A stretch of DNA of 64,000 nucleotides from the NCBI GenBank assembly GCA_027924585.1, contig BSBM01000825.1, positions 2,212,001-2,276,000 of the forward strand. Direction: 5' to 3'. The DNA is from Larix kaempferi. Its lineage: Eukaryota > Streptophyta > Pinopsida > Pinales > Pinaceae. Position 1 is the stretch's first letter; every line of letters starts with the position of its first letter. Positions 1 through 9,260 of this stretch are shown one piece after another. The position numbers were made by a program, and so were the translations under genes. The notes beneath the pieces are model-generated. The model worked only from the letters and a program-made list of their open reading frames with translations, made no database searches and was not told the origin of the DNA.

Positions 1-1099
1 AGACATAACAATTAGTCCCAAGAAGGGGGACCTGAAAAATAAAAAATATACTGGTACATCATAATGGTCCAGAGGGGACATTATTTTGGGATGTACTCAT
101 GATCATAACATGACTGATCTCAATAACTAATACACTGGAATAAAGCAACAACCGTTCTGAATAAGGTCTCAGAAGGGTTGGTGAACTGCTGAAACTGAAG
201 GTGTCTAAAATCTGTAGGGACTTAATGACTGTGAGTCATCTCTGGGAAGTACTTGTAACTGTATACTCGAGGGAGTATAAAACTGGGGCACATCTTAAAA
301 CTGTCGCCATGCGCAACCCAGATATCTATAGAAAAATTGTAACTGGTTGTTTCCATAAGTAGACTCTCGAATGTGGAAGAGTCAGGTGGTATCTGGGGTC
401 TTCGACTGATAACTGAAAGGACCAATACCCTGTGCGAGTCTCAACGATGCGATCAAGGTGTTGAAGTTGAGCATGTGAGAAACAACCATTTGGAGAGGCA
501 CTGAGGACTCTTCTCGAAATGATTCGTAGGCACTCATCATAAATGGTGATGAGTCCAAGACACAGGGACCTCTAGGTCTATCCTCTGGAATAAATTTGGT
601 TGTCGTCGACAGAGGGAGACCAGCAACTAACAAGGCAATGATGTTTCCTTGATAGGAGCGTGAGGTGTAGAACTGAAGTGTGGTAGTACTGATGGTAGGA
701 CTGATATACTTGTGGGGATGGGAAGTAACTGGGGTCATATAGTGGGTAGACTCAAACTTCCTTTGTTCAGAGCATGATGACATGGTTGACCTGGCAGCGT
801 AGGGAACTGACTTGTAGGTGTGGGGATCATAGCTTTTAGGGACTGAAGGGTATGTATTGACTCTAGGGGGGTCAAGCTGATGGGTGCTGTCGAGGGGTTC
901 TCAGGGTGACATACTGCAGAATACTCTGAACAAAGGCGACCAAAATGGGGAAGCTGCTATATGAGTAGACGTGATTTGTTGTGGCACCGAGAAGCACCAT
1001 TGGTTCCTTCTTCGTAGTTTTAATGAGCTCCAAGAAGGGATAAAAGTGTGCTCTGAAATGGTACTGTCCTGTGGATTTTGTGAGCCCAGGACTGTTCGT
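1..1099 (-). other. Element A 3' non-coding region
   Basis: No protein family is recognisable on either strand. Short open frames exist on the minus strand (about 382-783), but they have no recognisable motif and no counterpart frame in element B. By position this is the 3' untranslated region between the antisense gene and the off-window 3' LTR. It corresponds to about 23300-24590 in element B. Confidence 0.5.
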
Positions 1100-1560
1100 G
1101 CTCATTGGTGCTTTCATTTTTAAGGAGTTTGAAAATGATAAGAAGACTTTGCAGTGGTTATGATTACTGTCCTCTTGGTTTTACGAGCCCAGGATGGTGA
1201 TTGCTCGTGGTTGCTTTCATGTTTAGAGAGTCTGAAAGCGGTAAGTGGACTCCATTGGTGTTCTTTTTCGTAAGTTAGTCTCCAAGGCCCGAAAAAGCAT
1301 AAAATGATGCAAATGGAGAACTCTTCTAGCCGATGTGACTAGAGTATTCCTTTTTCGTAATTAGTCTACAAGGTCCGGAAAAGCGGTAAACTTATACTAG
1401 GTAGACGCCCTTTCAGATACGTTTAGCGAGCATGAAAGGAAGCAAGGTTGCTCGGCGATCTTTTCATTGTTTAGGAGTCAGAAAAGAGCTTAACAGAAAC
1501 TCCCTAAGTGCCTTTTTCGTAAAAGCGATTGCTCGGTCCGAAAAAAGGGGTAAAATTATA
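1100..1560. repeat. Array of short imperfect stem-loops (element A 3' region)
   Basis: At least six units occur in which a C/T-rich arm such as CTTTTTCG or CTTTCA is followed, after roughly 20-30 bases, by its complement (CGAAAAAG, TGAAAG). The intervening bases repeatedly contain a tagtctacaagg-like or tttagcgag-like loop. Element B has a related block in reverse orientation near 22850-22960 that shares the tagaagagttctt/gactagagtattcc words. The block is therefore a conserved 3' feature of this element group. Confidence 0.55.
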
Positions 1561-1572
1561 CCGAACAAAAAG

Positions 1573-2190
1573 GGATTGATGAGAGCGAGAAAAGGTCTCA
1601 AGCATCATCATGAGTGCGGAAAACTGAATCTGGTGACATCAAGATTGTAAAAAAGGGGCAATGACCAATGTGGCACGCAAACCGAGGCGACGAGGGGTCA
1701 TGGGAAAAATGCCCAAAAAATTTGAGCATGAGAGCGATAAATGATCTCAAGCATCATCACGAGCACGAAAAACTGAATCCGACGATATAAGGCATGTCAA
1801 AAATGGACGACGGCCGATGTGGCACGCAAACCGAGGCGGCGAGGGGCATGGGAAAAATGCCCAAAAAATCTGGGTGTGAGAGCGATAAATGATCTCAAGC
1901 ATCATCCCGAGCGCGGAAAACTGAATCCGACGATATAAGGCTTGTCAACAACGGACGACGGTCGATGTGGCACGCAAACCGAGGTGATGAGGGGGCATGG
2001 GAAAAATGCCCAAAAAATATGGGCGTGAGAGCGAGAAATGATCTCAAGCATCATCACGAGCGCAGAAAACTGAATCCGGCGATATAAGACTTGTCAAAAA
2101 TGGACCACGGCCGATGTGGCACGCAAACCGAGGCAACGAGGGCGTGAAAAAATGGTCAAAAAATGGACCTGGTGAAAACAGGAAAAGGAA
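1573..2190. repeat. Tandem repeat, about 149-bp unit, 4 copies
   Basis: The word tctcaagcatcatc recurs at 1596, 1745, 1893 and 2042, giving periods of 149, 148 and 149. Each unit also carries gtggcacgcaaaccgagg and gggaaaaatgcccaaaaaat. The last unit is partial. It lies just upstream of the antisense gene promoter. Confidence 0.85.
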
Positions 2191-2296
2191 AGAACTGTGA
2201 TGAAGTTTTCGCTGTTCTGATTCCAATGGTACCAACGGTTTGAGAAACGGACGTCGTATGACACCGGAATGGTTGTATGAAAAATGGTGGAATCTC

Positions 2297-2304
2297 TATA
2301 AATA
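2297..2304 (+). promoter_or_regulatory. TATA box of the element A antisense gene
   Basis: TATAAATA lies in the context ctctataaatagggcg, on the plus strand and pointing into the antisense gene. It is 123 bases before a splice donor-like cag/gtaacc at 2420. Element B has a matching ctataaataag upstream of its own antisense gene. Confidence 0.5.
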
Positions 2305-2419
2305 GGGCGTGGGGCCCATATGATGTGTCATTGTTACGTGTGAGTTTGGCAGAGTAGTCAGAGCTCTTTCTTAATTTTCGGGAGATTTCACCATTGGTTT
2401 TTGATTTCGCGAGTTTCAG

Positions 2420-2800
2420 GTAACCCTATTTGCCTTAGCCTTTTCAATTATGTCTTTTTTGTTTAGCGGTGGGCCCCCGAAGGCCGCAAAATTGCATGTT
2501 GGCCTTCCAACGTGGAATATCGCGGGTTTCGGGTCTTTTGCCGCGATGGACATCGCGGGTTTGAGGCTGACAATCACAATGTTCATTGCGACTGTCAGGT
2601 TGGAACCCGCGATGTCCATCGCGAGTATGGGGGAGACAGTCGCGATGTTCATCGCGACTGTCTGGCTCGTACTCGTGATGTTCATCGCGGGTTCTGTTAT
2701 GGAAGCCGTGATGATCATCGCAGGTTTTGATGGAAAACCCGCGATGGCACTTTTGGAAATAAATTTTCTGGTGCTAAAAATTTCTTCTGTTTTTTGGCAG
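2420..2800 (+). other. Putative intron 1 of the element A antisense gene
   Basis: It has a donor-like tttcag/gtaacc at 2420 and a strong acceptor ttttttggcag ending at 2800, followed at once by gATG. Element B has the same arrangement: a gtaagt donor, a GC-rich repeat, then ttggcag/gATG. Both the donor and acceptor interpretations are inference. Confidence 0.5.
2510..2760. repeat. Degenerate GC-rich minisatellite with CGCGGGTTT / CGCGATG words
   Basis: About eight units of roughly 25-35 bases alternate tcgcgggttt-like and cccgcgatg-like words, so the array is partly self-complementary. The same vocabulary recurs only at 10440-10700, in the element's 5' leader. Here it fills the putative first intron of the antisense gene. 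It happens to be open in several frames, which creates misleading reading frames with repeated residues. Confidence 0.75.
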
Positions 2801-2801
2801 G

Positions 2802-4218
2802 ATGTTGAGGAGACCATTGACTTCATGGCGAGAGCAGGAGATAGACGAGGATCTGATGGAGAGGATTCAGACTGATCAGGGGGTCCGACAGACCCTGGCG
2901 GTGAGTGGACTCTTGAAGTTCGCTCAGGTTCCACCAATGCGTTCAGTAAGACCGTTACTGAACAAGTTAGTGAGCTGGTGGGTACCTGCAGAGGGTGCTT
3001 TTGTTGTTGGAGGTGAGAGGTTGGAGATCACCCTCACAGATGTTTATTTTCTTACCGGGTTTCCTCGCTTAGGGGAGGTGGGGGATATTCTGCCGAGGAT
3101 CCCGACAGGTGTTGACATGGAGGATCTCCTGGAGACTTTCTGTGTCCCTGGGTCTATTTTGCAGAACAACGCGCTGAGTCTGAGATCTTTGCGAGAGTGG
3201 GACATGAGGGCTGTCGGGGCATGTGTGCTGCGGGTGCTGGGTGCCGCGGCGCCACATCGTTTGTTAGGGGGACAAACGATGATGGTGGATTCAGTGTTGA
3301 GGGGGACCTATTATGCGTGGGGTCATATGTTTCTAGCTGGTGTCTGGAGAGATCTGGACAAGGCCAGTCGGGAGGGGGGAGAGTTCTGTTATGCCTCCTT
3401 TCTGTGTTCTTTTTTCTTTGAGCGGGTACCGAATTTGCGACCACGGGTGCCCATTCGTGATGGTTTGGTGAGTGAGTCGCGCATGGTGCGGTGGGGGCAG
3501 ATGATGCCTCGCGGAGGTGGTGGTATCCGGGGGTTCTTCTCGCAGGAGATGTATGAGTAGTGGGAGAAAATGCCCCTGGTGATTGAGGACTATCCATACG
3601 CTGGTATGGATTATCGAGGAGATCCCGAGATACCGCGAGCACAGGGACAGGCCTGGGGTTTAGATGGTACGTTTTGTTCTCTACTATATCATGTGTTTGT
3701 AGATTTATTGGCTATGATTATAGTTAGATATGTATATGATGGTTTACTTGCATTGTGCAGATATTGGTCCTGTACCACCGGTTGACTATGTGGCTCGCAG
3801 GGGACGGGCGATGGTGGTTGCCCCCCCTCACGCAGCGGTACCGCCTCCACCTGGTCGAGGTTTTCGGGCTTGTGGCCGAGGGGTTGGCCCTCGAGATGAT
3901 GCTGTCGATGGTGTCCGAGAGACACTGGGTATGATTGTAGCAGGATTCTCAGAGGATGGGTGGAGAGATCTGGATCGGGACATCGTCGAGTGATGTTTCG
4001 AGGTGCCTCGTGAGTGGCGCTCGATGTTGTTGAGAGCGGCAGTGATGGTGGCCGAGTTGAGGGATAGGGATCGGCAGGATTAGGCAGGGCCGACGGAGGG
4101 CAGGATTCGTTTACGAGATGATCTAGCGGGGCCGGCGGAGAGGCGAGTTCGGGCTCGGCATGATCCGACGGGACCAGCGGAGGAGGCGCCAGAGGAGCCC
4201 AGGGACCGTGATGACTAG
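2802..4218 (+). pseudogene. Antisense gene of element A: plant-mobile-domain-like protein
   Basis: The protein starts MLRRPLTSWREQEIDEDL and is about 430 residues long after removal of the 3667-3760 intron. It carries GLLKFAQVPPMRS, then EITLTDVYFLTGFPRLGE, and later FFFERVPNLRPRVPI and LVIEDYPYAGMDYRGDPE. The same motifs occur in order in elements B (minus strand, 22018-20789) and C (plus strand, 11651-13142). The [LI]TDVYFLTG[FL]P pattern is what I recognise from plant-mobile-domain proteins carried by Tat-type retrotransposons; this assignment is inference. The gene is antisense to gag-pol and converges with the aRNH gene. ATG at 2802 was chosen because it directly follows a conserved acceptor in A and B. 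Three in-frame stops (3558 TAG, 3991 TGA, 4081 TAG) interrupt it. The tail has a GPAE/RVRAR-like repeat. Confidence 0.7.
3667..3760 (+). other. Intron 2 of the element A antisense gene (94 bp)
   Basis: A canonical gtacgt donor follows the WGLD codons, and a cattgtgcag acceptor precedes the codons for IGPVPPVDY. Removing it restores one frame through a D codon split after its first base. Element C has the same intron, at the same codon and phase, with gtatgt and gtgtgcag; element B has the acceptor (catatgcag). Confidence 0.85.
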
Positions 4219-4342
4219 ATGATATGTACTTGCCCCCAAATGTTGATGAGCATATGGGGAAGCACCTTTTTGTACGACTGATGTAGTTTTTGTATATTGG
4301 GTGCTGAGGGCACCTCTGACATGTATTGACTTATACGGTGAT

Positions 4343-4361
4343 GTATATATATATATATATT
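4343..4361. repeat. (TA)n microsatellite
   Basis: A pure run of about nine TA units lies just after the end of the antisense gene. Confidence 0.9.
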
Positions 4362-4379
4362 TGATGTTGGTATATAGTC

Positions 4380-4595
4380 GTGTATGCACATGGATGCACT
4401 TATTGTCTTTTCGTTCGCCCGTGGAGGCATGTTTGACTTTATGTATGCCCGTGGAGGCACATGTTATGCACGTGGATGCAAAATTTTGATTTTTTGTTTA
4501 TGCCCGTGGAGGCACATGTTATGCACGTGGATGCACATTTTGTTTTGGTATATGCCCGTGGAGGCACATGTTATGCACGTGGATGCATTATTTGT
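4380..4595. repeat. Tandem repeat between the convergent genes of element A (about 57-60-bp unit, 4 copies)
   Basis: Each unit carries gcccgtggaggcacatg and ttatgcacgtggatgca. It fills the space between the stop of the antisense gene (4218) and the end of the RNase H gene (4596), where both transcripts should terminate. Confidence 0.85.
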
Positions 4596-5045
4596 TTATG
4601 GTATGATGTGATTAGTGTGCCAGTCTAGAATGTTGTTGGCCATATGGTCCGCTACACTATTGAGGTTCCTTGGGACGTGTGTAAATGAAATTGATTCAAA
4701 CTGTCTAACCATTTGTTAAGTGCGCAGGAATTTTCTGAAAAGACAGGGATCGCATATGTGGTAATCATTATTGAGCTGGGAAACAAGGAGTTGTGAGTCC
4801 AGGAAAACGTTAAGGTGACGTATGCTCAATTGGAGAGCTGCGGCCAAGAGACCAGTCACGGTGTCGTATTCAGCTTGGTTGTTGGTGGCAGCACCTAAAC
4901 ACACTCCGTCGATGTGGATCAACTCATGTGAAGGGGAATATATTACCCAAGCTGCGGAGGCCAGATTGGGGGACCAACGGCTTGCACCATCAGCGAAACC
5001 GACGTAGCAAAGTGGAACATGTGTGCGAACGGGATCAATGGAAGG
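4596..5045 (-). pseudogene. Archaeal-type RNase H (aRNH) of element A
   Basis: Read on the minus strand the sequence gives CYVGFADGASRWSPNL, then a conserved GAATNNQAEYD, FLDSQLLVSQLN and, after one TAA stop at about 4713-4715, HVPRNLNSVADHMANN. The acidic residues expected of an RNase H active site are visible (FADG, QAEY, LDSQ, VADH). This type, with its TNN.AEY motif, is the extra RNase H known from Tat retrotransposons; the classical RNase H that normally follows RT is absent. It is fused in frame to the linker upstream, with no RT or integrase between. It converges with the antisense gene. Confidence 0.85.
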
Positions 5046-6166
5046 GGCCGACTGGACAAAAGGGTATCCAGTGGAGATCGTATAAATGGCGGGGTCAAGG
5101 CCAGGCATTTCGGTATCTGACCAAGTAAAGACATCAGTGAATTCTTGGAACAGTTTTTTGTATTCTCCAATTTCATGCTCACTGTGGGAGGCTCCTAACG
5201 TAATGGTATGAAGGGCACCAGGTGGGTCAGAGATGTCGATGTGGATGACGGGAGAAGTATTGGCCATGTTATTTTCCTGAGAGGCATCAGGAGCAGTAGG
5301 AGCCTCAATAATCTCTTCATCATTGCGGAAGCTGTGAGTGGTCAAGTCAGTTGATGAGGTTTGGGTAGTCGAAGAGATCATATAAATGGTGTTAATCTCT
5401 CCAGATGAGGATGATATGAGAGGGAAGATCTCCTCAATTGTGGGGGGTGCCGTCTCAAGGTCCAAATTATTCATCTCGTAGAGAGCTGCTCTATAATCTG
5501 GGATGTCACGACAGTGATGTGAGTAGTGGCTATAAATATCGCATATCGCACAAGGGTGGTTGGTACGCAGTGATTTGTCACGAGGCATGGGGTTTGAGTC
5601 GATTTTGACAACCGGGATGTTGGGGTCGTTGTCAAGCATTTGCATGTGTTCCTGTAATGCAGGTAACTGTGGACACTGATGGGTTGGATGGCCTAACTCA
5701 TCACACAACGAGCATTTAGGAGGAGCACGGAACACGGGGGGAGGTTTAACTGCCTTGGGTGGGGGTACCACAGTGTATGGTTGTGGGCCTCTGCCCCCAG
5801 TGGGCTTGATGAGAGGAGGGGGATTCGTCGATGATGAAGGGGTAGTGATACCGGGAGGTGGTTGGGTAGAAGTGACAATGGGTTTCACCGGTTGCAGGAT
5901 GACATTTGGTGTCGGCGGGGGAATCCCAATGTTAACCCGGGGAGACTAAGAGTAGCCATAACCGGAGCGCTTACTACACCTGAGGGAGGAAATAGAAAGG
6001 GGATTGTGTGGATGGGTGTAACACCGATGTGACTAGGGACCAATGGTGGTTTAGGGAACAAGGGTGGCTGATTGTTGGGTGTTTGTGTATTGTGGGAAAG
6101 AGTACAGAGGTTAGCGACGTGTGTCTCCGATGATGGTGGTGGAATAGATTGGAGTGTAGAAGTCAT
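5046..6166 (-). pseudogene. Element A PR-RT linker with two CCHC zinc knuckles
   Basis: A proline-rich region is followed by two complete knuckles, CSLCDELGHPTHQC (about 5671-5713) and CAICDIYSHYSHHC (about 5509-5551). An acidic stretch and EFTDVFTWSDTEMPGLDP follow, which is the sequence that normally sits just before RT in Tat elements. Instead of RT, the frame continues into the aRNH. A frameshift near 5940 separates the proline-rich start (LFPPSGVVSAPVMATL) from the rest. Element C has degenerate equivalents of both knuckles at the same place, so they are ancestral. Their role is unknown; RNA binding is the obvious guess. Confidence 0.75.
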
Positions 6167-6184
6167 CGGCGCGTCGGAGTAAAG

Positions 6185-6740
6185 TCAGGGTCCCACGGAG
6201 GAAACAAACGAGGTAGTTGCACCACAAATAGGTTGTTCAACCGTGGGGAGAACATTTTCAGTTGCGGCAGGGGCCTTGGGATCGTAATAGGTGAGTTGGT
6301 CGACCTTGACCACACGTCCCTCATAGGGGAACATCATAGTATGGAAAACAGATGAGGCAAACGCCCGCATGGCATACATGTAGCTGCGACCAAGTAAGAG
6401 GTTATAATCGAGTTGGGCATTGATGACCTCAATGCCAATGAGCACGGTTTTACCAGCCAGTTGGACGGGTACATTAGCTAATAGACCTTGGGGTTGAGCC
6501 AAATGACTGTCGTAGGCTCGCAACGTAGTGGTGGACTACTGGAGAGTAGGAGATCCCATCTTCTGCCAAACGAATGTGGACATAACGCATGTAGAGGCCC
6601 CTTCATCGATAATGCACCGATGGATGACAAGATTCTGAACGGAAACGAAAACTTGGAATGCTAAAGTGGAAGGAAAGCGTGGTTCGTATTGGTCCGAATC
6701 GAATGCCATCAGTTGTGAATCATTGGGGTCAATAGCGCCA
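6185..6740 (-). pseudogene. Element A retroviral-type aspartic protease
   Basis: The catalytic region reads HRCIIDEGASTCVMS (about 6590-6630), followed by LANVPVQLAGKTV, LDYNLLLGRSYMYAM and MMFPYEGRVVKVDQ. The D-E-G-A-S active site replaces the usual D-S/T-G and is the same in element B, so it is a clade feature rather than damage. The LLGR motif stands where retropepsins have the (I/L)(I/L)G strand. One in-frame stop separates the active site from the second half. It presumably processed the Gag-Pol precursor in particles. Confidence 0.8.
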
Positions 6741-6763
6741 ATGGCAGAGAGAAAAGTCTTGCG

Positions 6764-7715
6764 CTATAAAGGACAGTTTTTTAAGACTTCTAAAGCAGAC
6801 ATGGCTGCAGGAGACTGGGCTAAGTCATCTACAATGTTGTAATTCGACGTAGCACGAGCATGGGGATTATTGTTGATGTGACGAAGTGGGAAGCGAGGTG
6901 CTTTAGAAGCGCCATTGAGTGGAGTTGGAGGTATACGTAACGTTTGATCTGTGGGATGAACGTTAGTGTTCTTGTCGGTGGGAGGGGCTTCAGGGGTGGA
7001 GCCATATTGGTTCTGGCGGGTTTGGAGGTTGGCATATGCGGATGACATCATCGACAAGTGGTGGGTATCCGAATCGAACATGGGTTGATTAGGAGCAGCA
7101 TAAGTGATTTGTTGTGGTGGTGCGTTGCCCTGAGAAGGAGCTAACGGCTGAGTGTTCACTACGCCTTGGGTTGGAAAGGGGTTTTGCAGCACCAAAGGTT
7201 GATGTTGAGGTGGTGGAGGGCTGGGTGGCGGCTGAGGAGCCGCTTGTCCTTGACAATGGGCATCGTCAGTCCAGAGTTGCTGAGCTCGCTCCAAATGTGG
7301 GAAAGCATGTGTGTAATGGCCATAGACCCCGCAAATAGAACAAGGATGGTTTGTTCTGAGGTTATTGTTTTTGGGATGCCTGGGATTACTATCCGGATTC
7401 TGGTTGGGAGGAGTAGCGTTGTTATTTTGCGAAGGATTGGGAGGTGGAGGACCTTGATGTTGTTGTTGGTTGTTTCCACGGTTACGTCCTGTTCCACGGT
7501 TTGGTTTCCCACCCTGGTTGCACTGGTTGTTTTGGTGCTGGGGCTGATTGTGTTGTGTGTACACTTTCCCTTGAGCAGCGGGAGGATTTTGGTTTACCGC
7601 GGGTGCGGGAGCAGGTTGCGGTGCATAATAAGCTGGCGGGGATGGAGGTGGTCCAGTTACCTGCTGGGGTTGTTGGTAACCCTGATCTATTGGAAGTGTT
7701 GGGCTAGCTGTCGCA
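6764..7715 (-). pseudogene. Element A gag C-terminal part: proline/glutamine-rich nucleocapsid
   Basis: The sequence is very rich in P, Q and N. It carries a damaged knuckle, CSICGVYGHYTHAF, in which the last cysteine is replaced by phenylalanine (about 7298-7342). The end contains SNYNIVDDLAQSPAAMSALEVL, which is conserved in elements B and C (NYNVVEYLAQTPCAMSTLEVL in B). The frame differs from the capsid part: the shift lies at a seven-base A/T homopolymer near 7715. Open sequence on the opposite strand here (7166-7870) is a shadow of this biased composition. Confidence 0.75.
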
Positions 7716-9260
7716 GTTTTTTTGTGGGTAATACAGTGGTTGAGGTGTGGCTGGGGGGGCATATGCGGGTGGTGCATGACCAAAACACTGAGGTGGACAT
7801 GAAGGTCCGTGGGTATGGTGGTGATGTGCCATGGGAGCATATGAATTGGTTGCTCCAGATTGAGATGTAGCCCGCGAAAGGTCGGGACCATGGCTAGGAT
7901 GTGCAATGGAAAAGGGTTGGGGATGCAAGGCCATACGACCAATGATGCCATCAGCGGCATGGGATGCCCCGGGCGCATCGTGCTGGGATGACTCGCCCTG
8001 AGGGGCGTCTGGTATAATGGTATACAGATAACCCGATTGGGCGTAAATGAGGTCAAACTGTTGGGCTTTGAGGATGGCCTCTTCTTCAGACTGGGGTCGT
8101 TCGGATGCCACATCCTTGGCAATGAGAGAGAGGAGGGATTTGAGAAACCAATCTAAGAAGATACGGTCATCTAACTTGATTTTGCAGAGGCTTCAGCATC
8201 GACGCCACTCATGAATGTGGTCAGTGATGTGGGTGGCCGTGTTCTGTCTGCAAGACAGTAGGATCTCAACTCCCGCATCATAGCGGACAGGTAACTGAAA
8301 GAACTGCAGGAAGGTTGAGTAAAGGGAGGTAAAGGTGGCATGGGTCCCATGGGGCTACTCGATATATCACTTAGCTGTAGAGCCAGTGAAGGTGCGCTGT
8401 AACAGACGGAGGCAGACAAAGTCGTCCACTATGGAGTTGGAGGAACACCATAGATGGAAGGACATGATATGGTTCTGGGGGTCCTCACCTGCCTTGCCCT
8501 CAAACTTAGGGATGTCGGAGGGGAGTTTGGTGGGCATGTGAGGCCATGCAGGGTCATGTCTGATAGGATCATTGGTTAACCTGGCTAAGTCTGGTAATTT
8601 CAGACTCGCCATGTATGGTAAGCTAGCAGATGAATGTGGCGTAGTGACTGGGACATGACTAGTCATGGTGGTATGATGTGGGGGTCCAGTAGCGCCTAAG
8701 GGTATGCTAGGTATTGGAGGTATGTGTCCTCCAATAGCTGTGGTCTGGTATGGGCCAGCGTTTCCAAGTGCAACATGGGTTACACCAGGGTTAGGAATAG
8801 TAGTAGGGATTCCTGGGATATGGGTTGTGGAAATGAGAGGGGGTGTGACCCCTATGTTCGGCATACCCGTAATAGGAGGTGGTCCTGTGTTGGGCATTCC
8901 TAAAAATGGAGTGTCCCCCATATTAGGCATACCCAGGGGGTGGTTGTTGCCATGGATGGAACCGCAGTAGAAGGGTCTGTGGATGTATCACCTATGGTGC
9001 TGGTAAAAAGTGGGTCGAATTGTGTCCCAGCCATGAGGTTGGTTGGTAATAACTCGGTAGGGTTTTTGAATTCTGCCTCAAAATCAGATGTGGAGTGAGG
9101 CGTGTCAGAATCGGATGACTGTCTGTTCGACCGACGATGTGTCGAGTCAAGGGATAAGGCTCGACGTCGGTGACGTGGAGAGCCAAGTAGACTGAACTCT
9201 GGGAGTTCGCCCTGAAGACGACGAGAGCGTCTAAAATTCTCAATGGTGAGAAATAAGTTT
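7716..9260 (-). pseudogene. Element A gag capsid (retrotransposon gag domain)
   Basis: The N-terminal part is basic (FRRSRRLQGELPEFS). It is followed by a Gly/Pro/Thr-rich region with MPN.G repeats, then the capsid core DIPKFEGKAGEDPQNHIMSF and HLWCSSNSIVDDF, then EWRRC and EEEAILKAQQFDLIYAQSGY. The same blocks occur in elements B and C. Several stops interrupt the core (for example after FTGSTAK). No ATG precedes the basic segment in frame, so the true start is uncertain; the next candidate is well inside the protein. Confidence 0.8.

Noticed and set aside
382-783. Minus-strand open frame of 133 codons in the element A 3' region
   Set aside because: No recognisable motif and no counterpart in the equivalent region of B.
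2416-2937. Open frames on both strands with repeated residues over the GC-rich repeat
   Set aside because: Produced by the minisatellite inside the putative intron; no start context or homology between families.
4380-4595. CRISPR-like array (regular repeats with spacers)
   Set aside because: The spacers are near-identical too, the unit is a plain tandem repeat, and the context is plant retrotransposon DNA.
7166-7870. Long plus-strand open frame of 234 codons
   Set aside because: It is the complement of the P/Q/N-rich gag of element A; composition bias removes stops. No motif is present.
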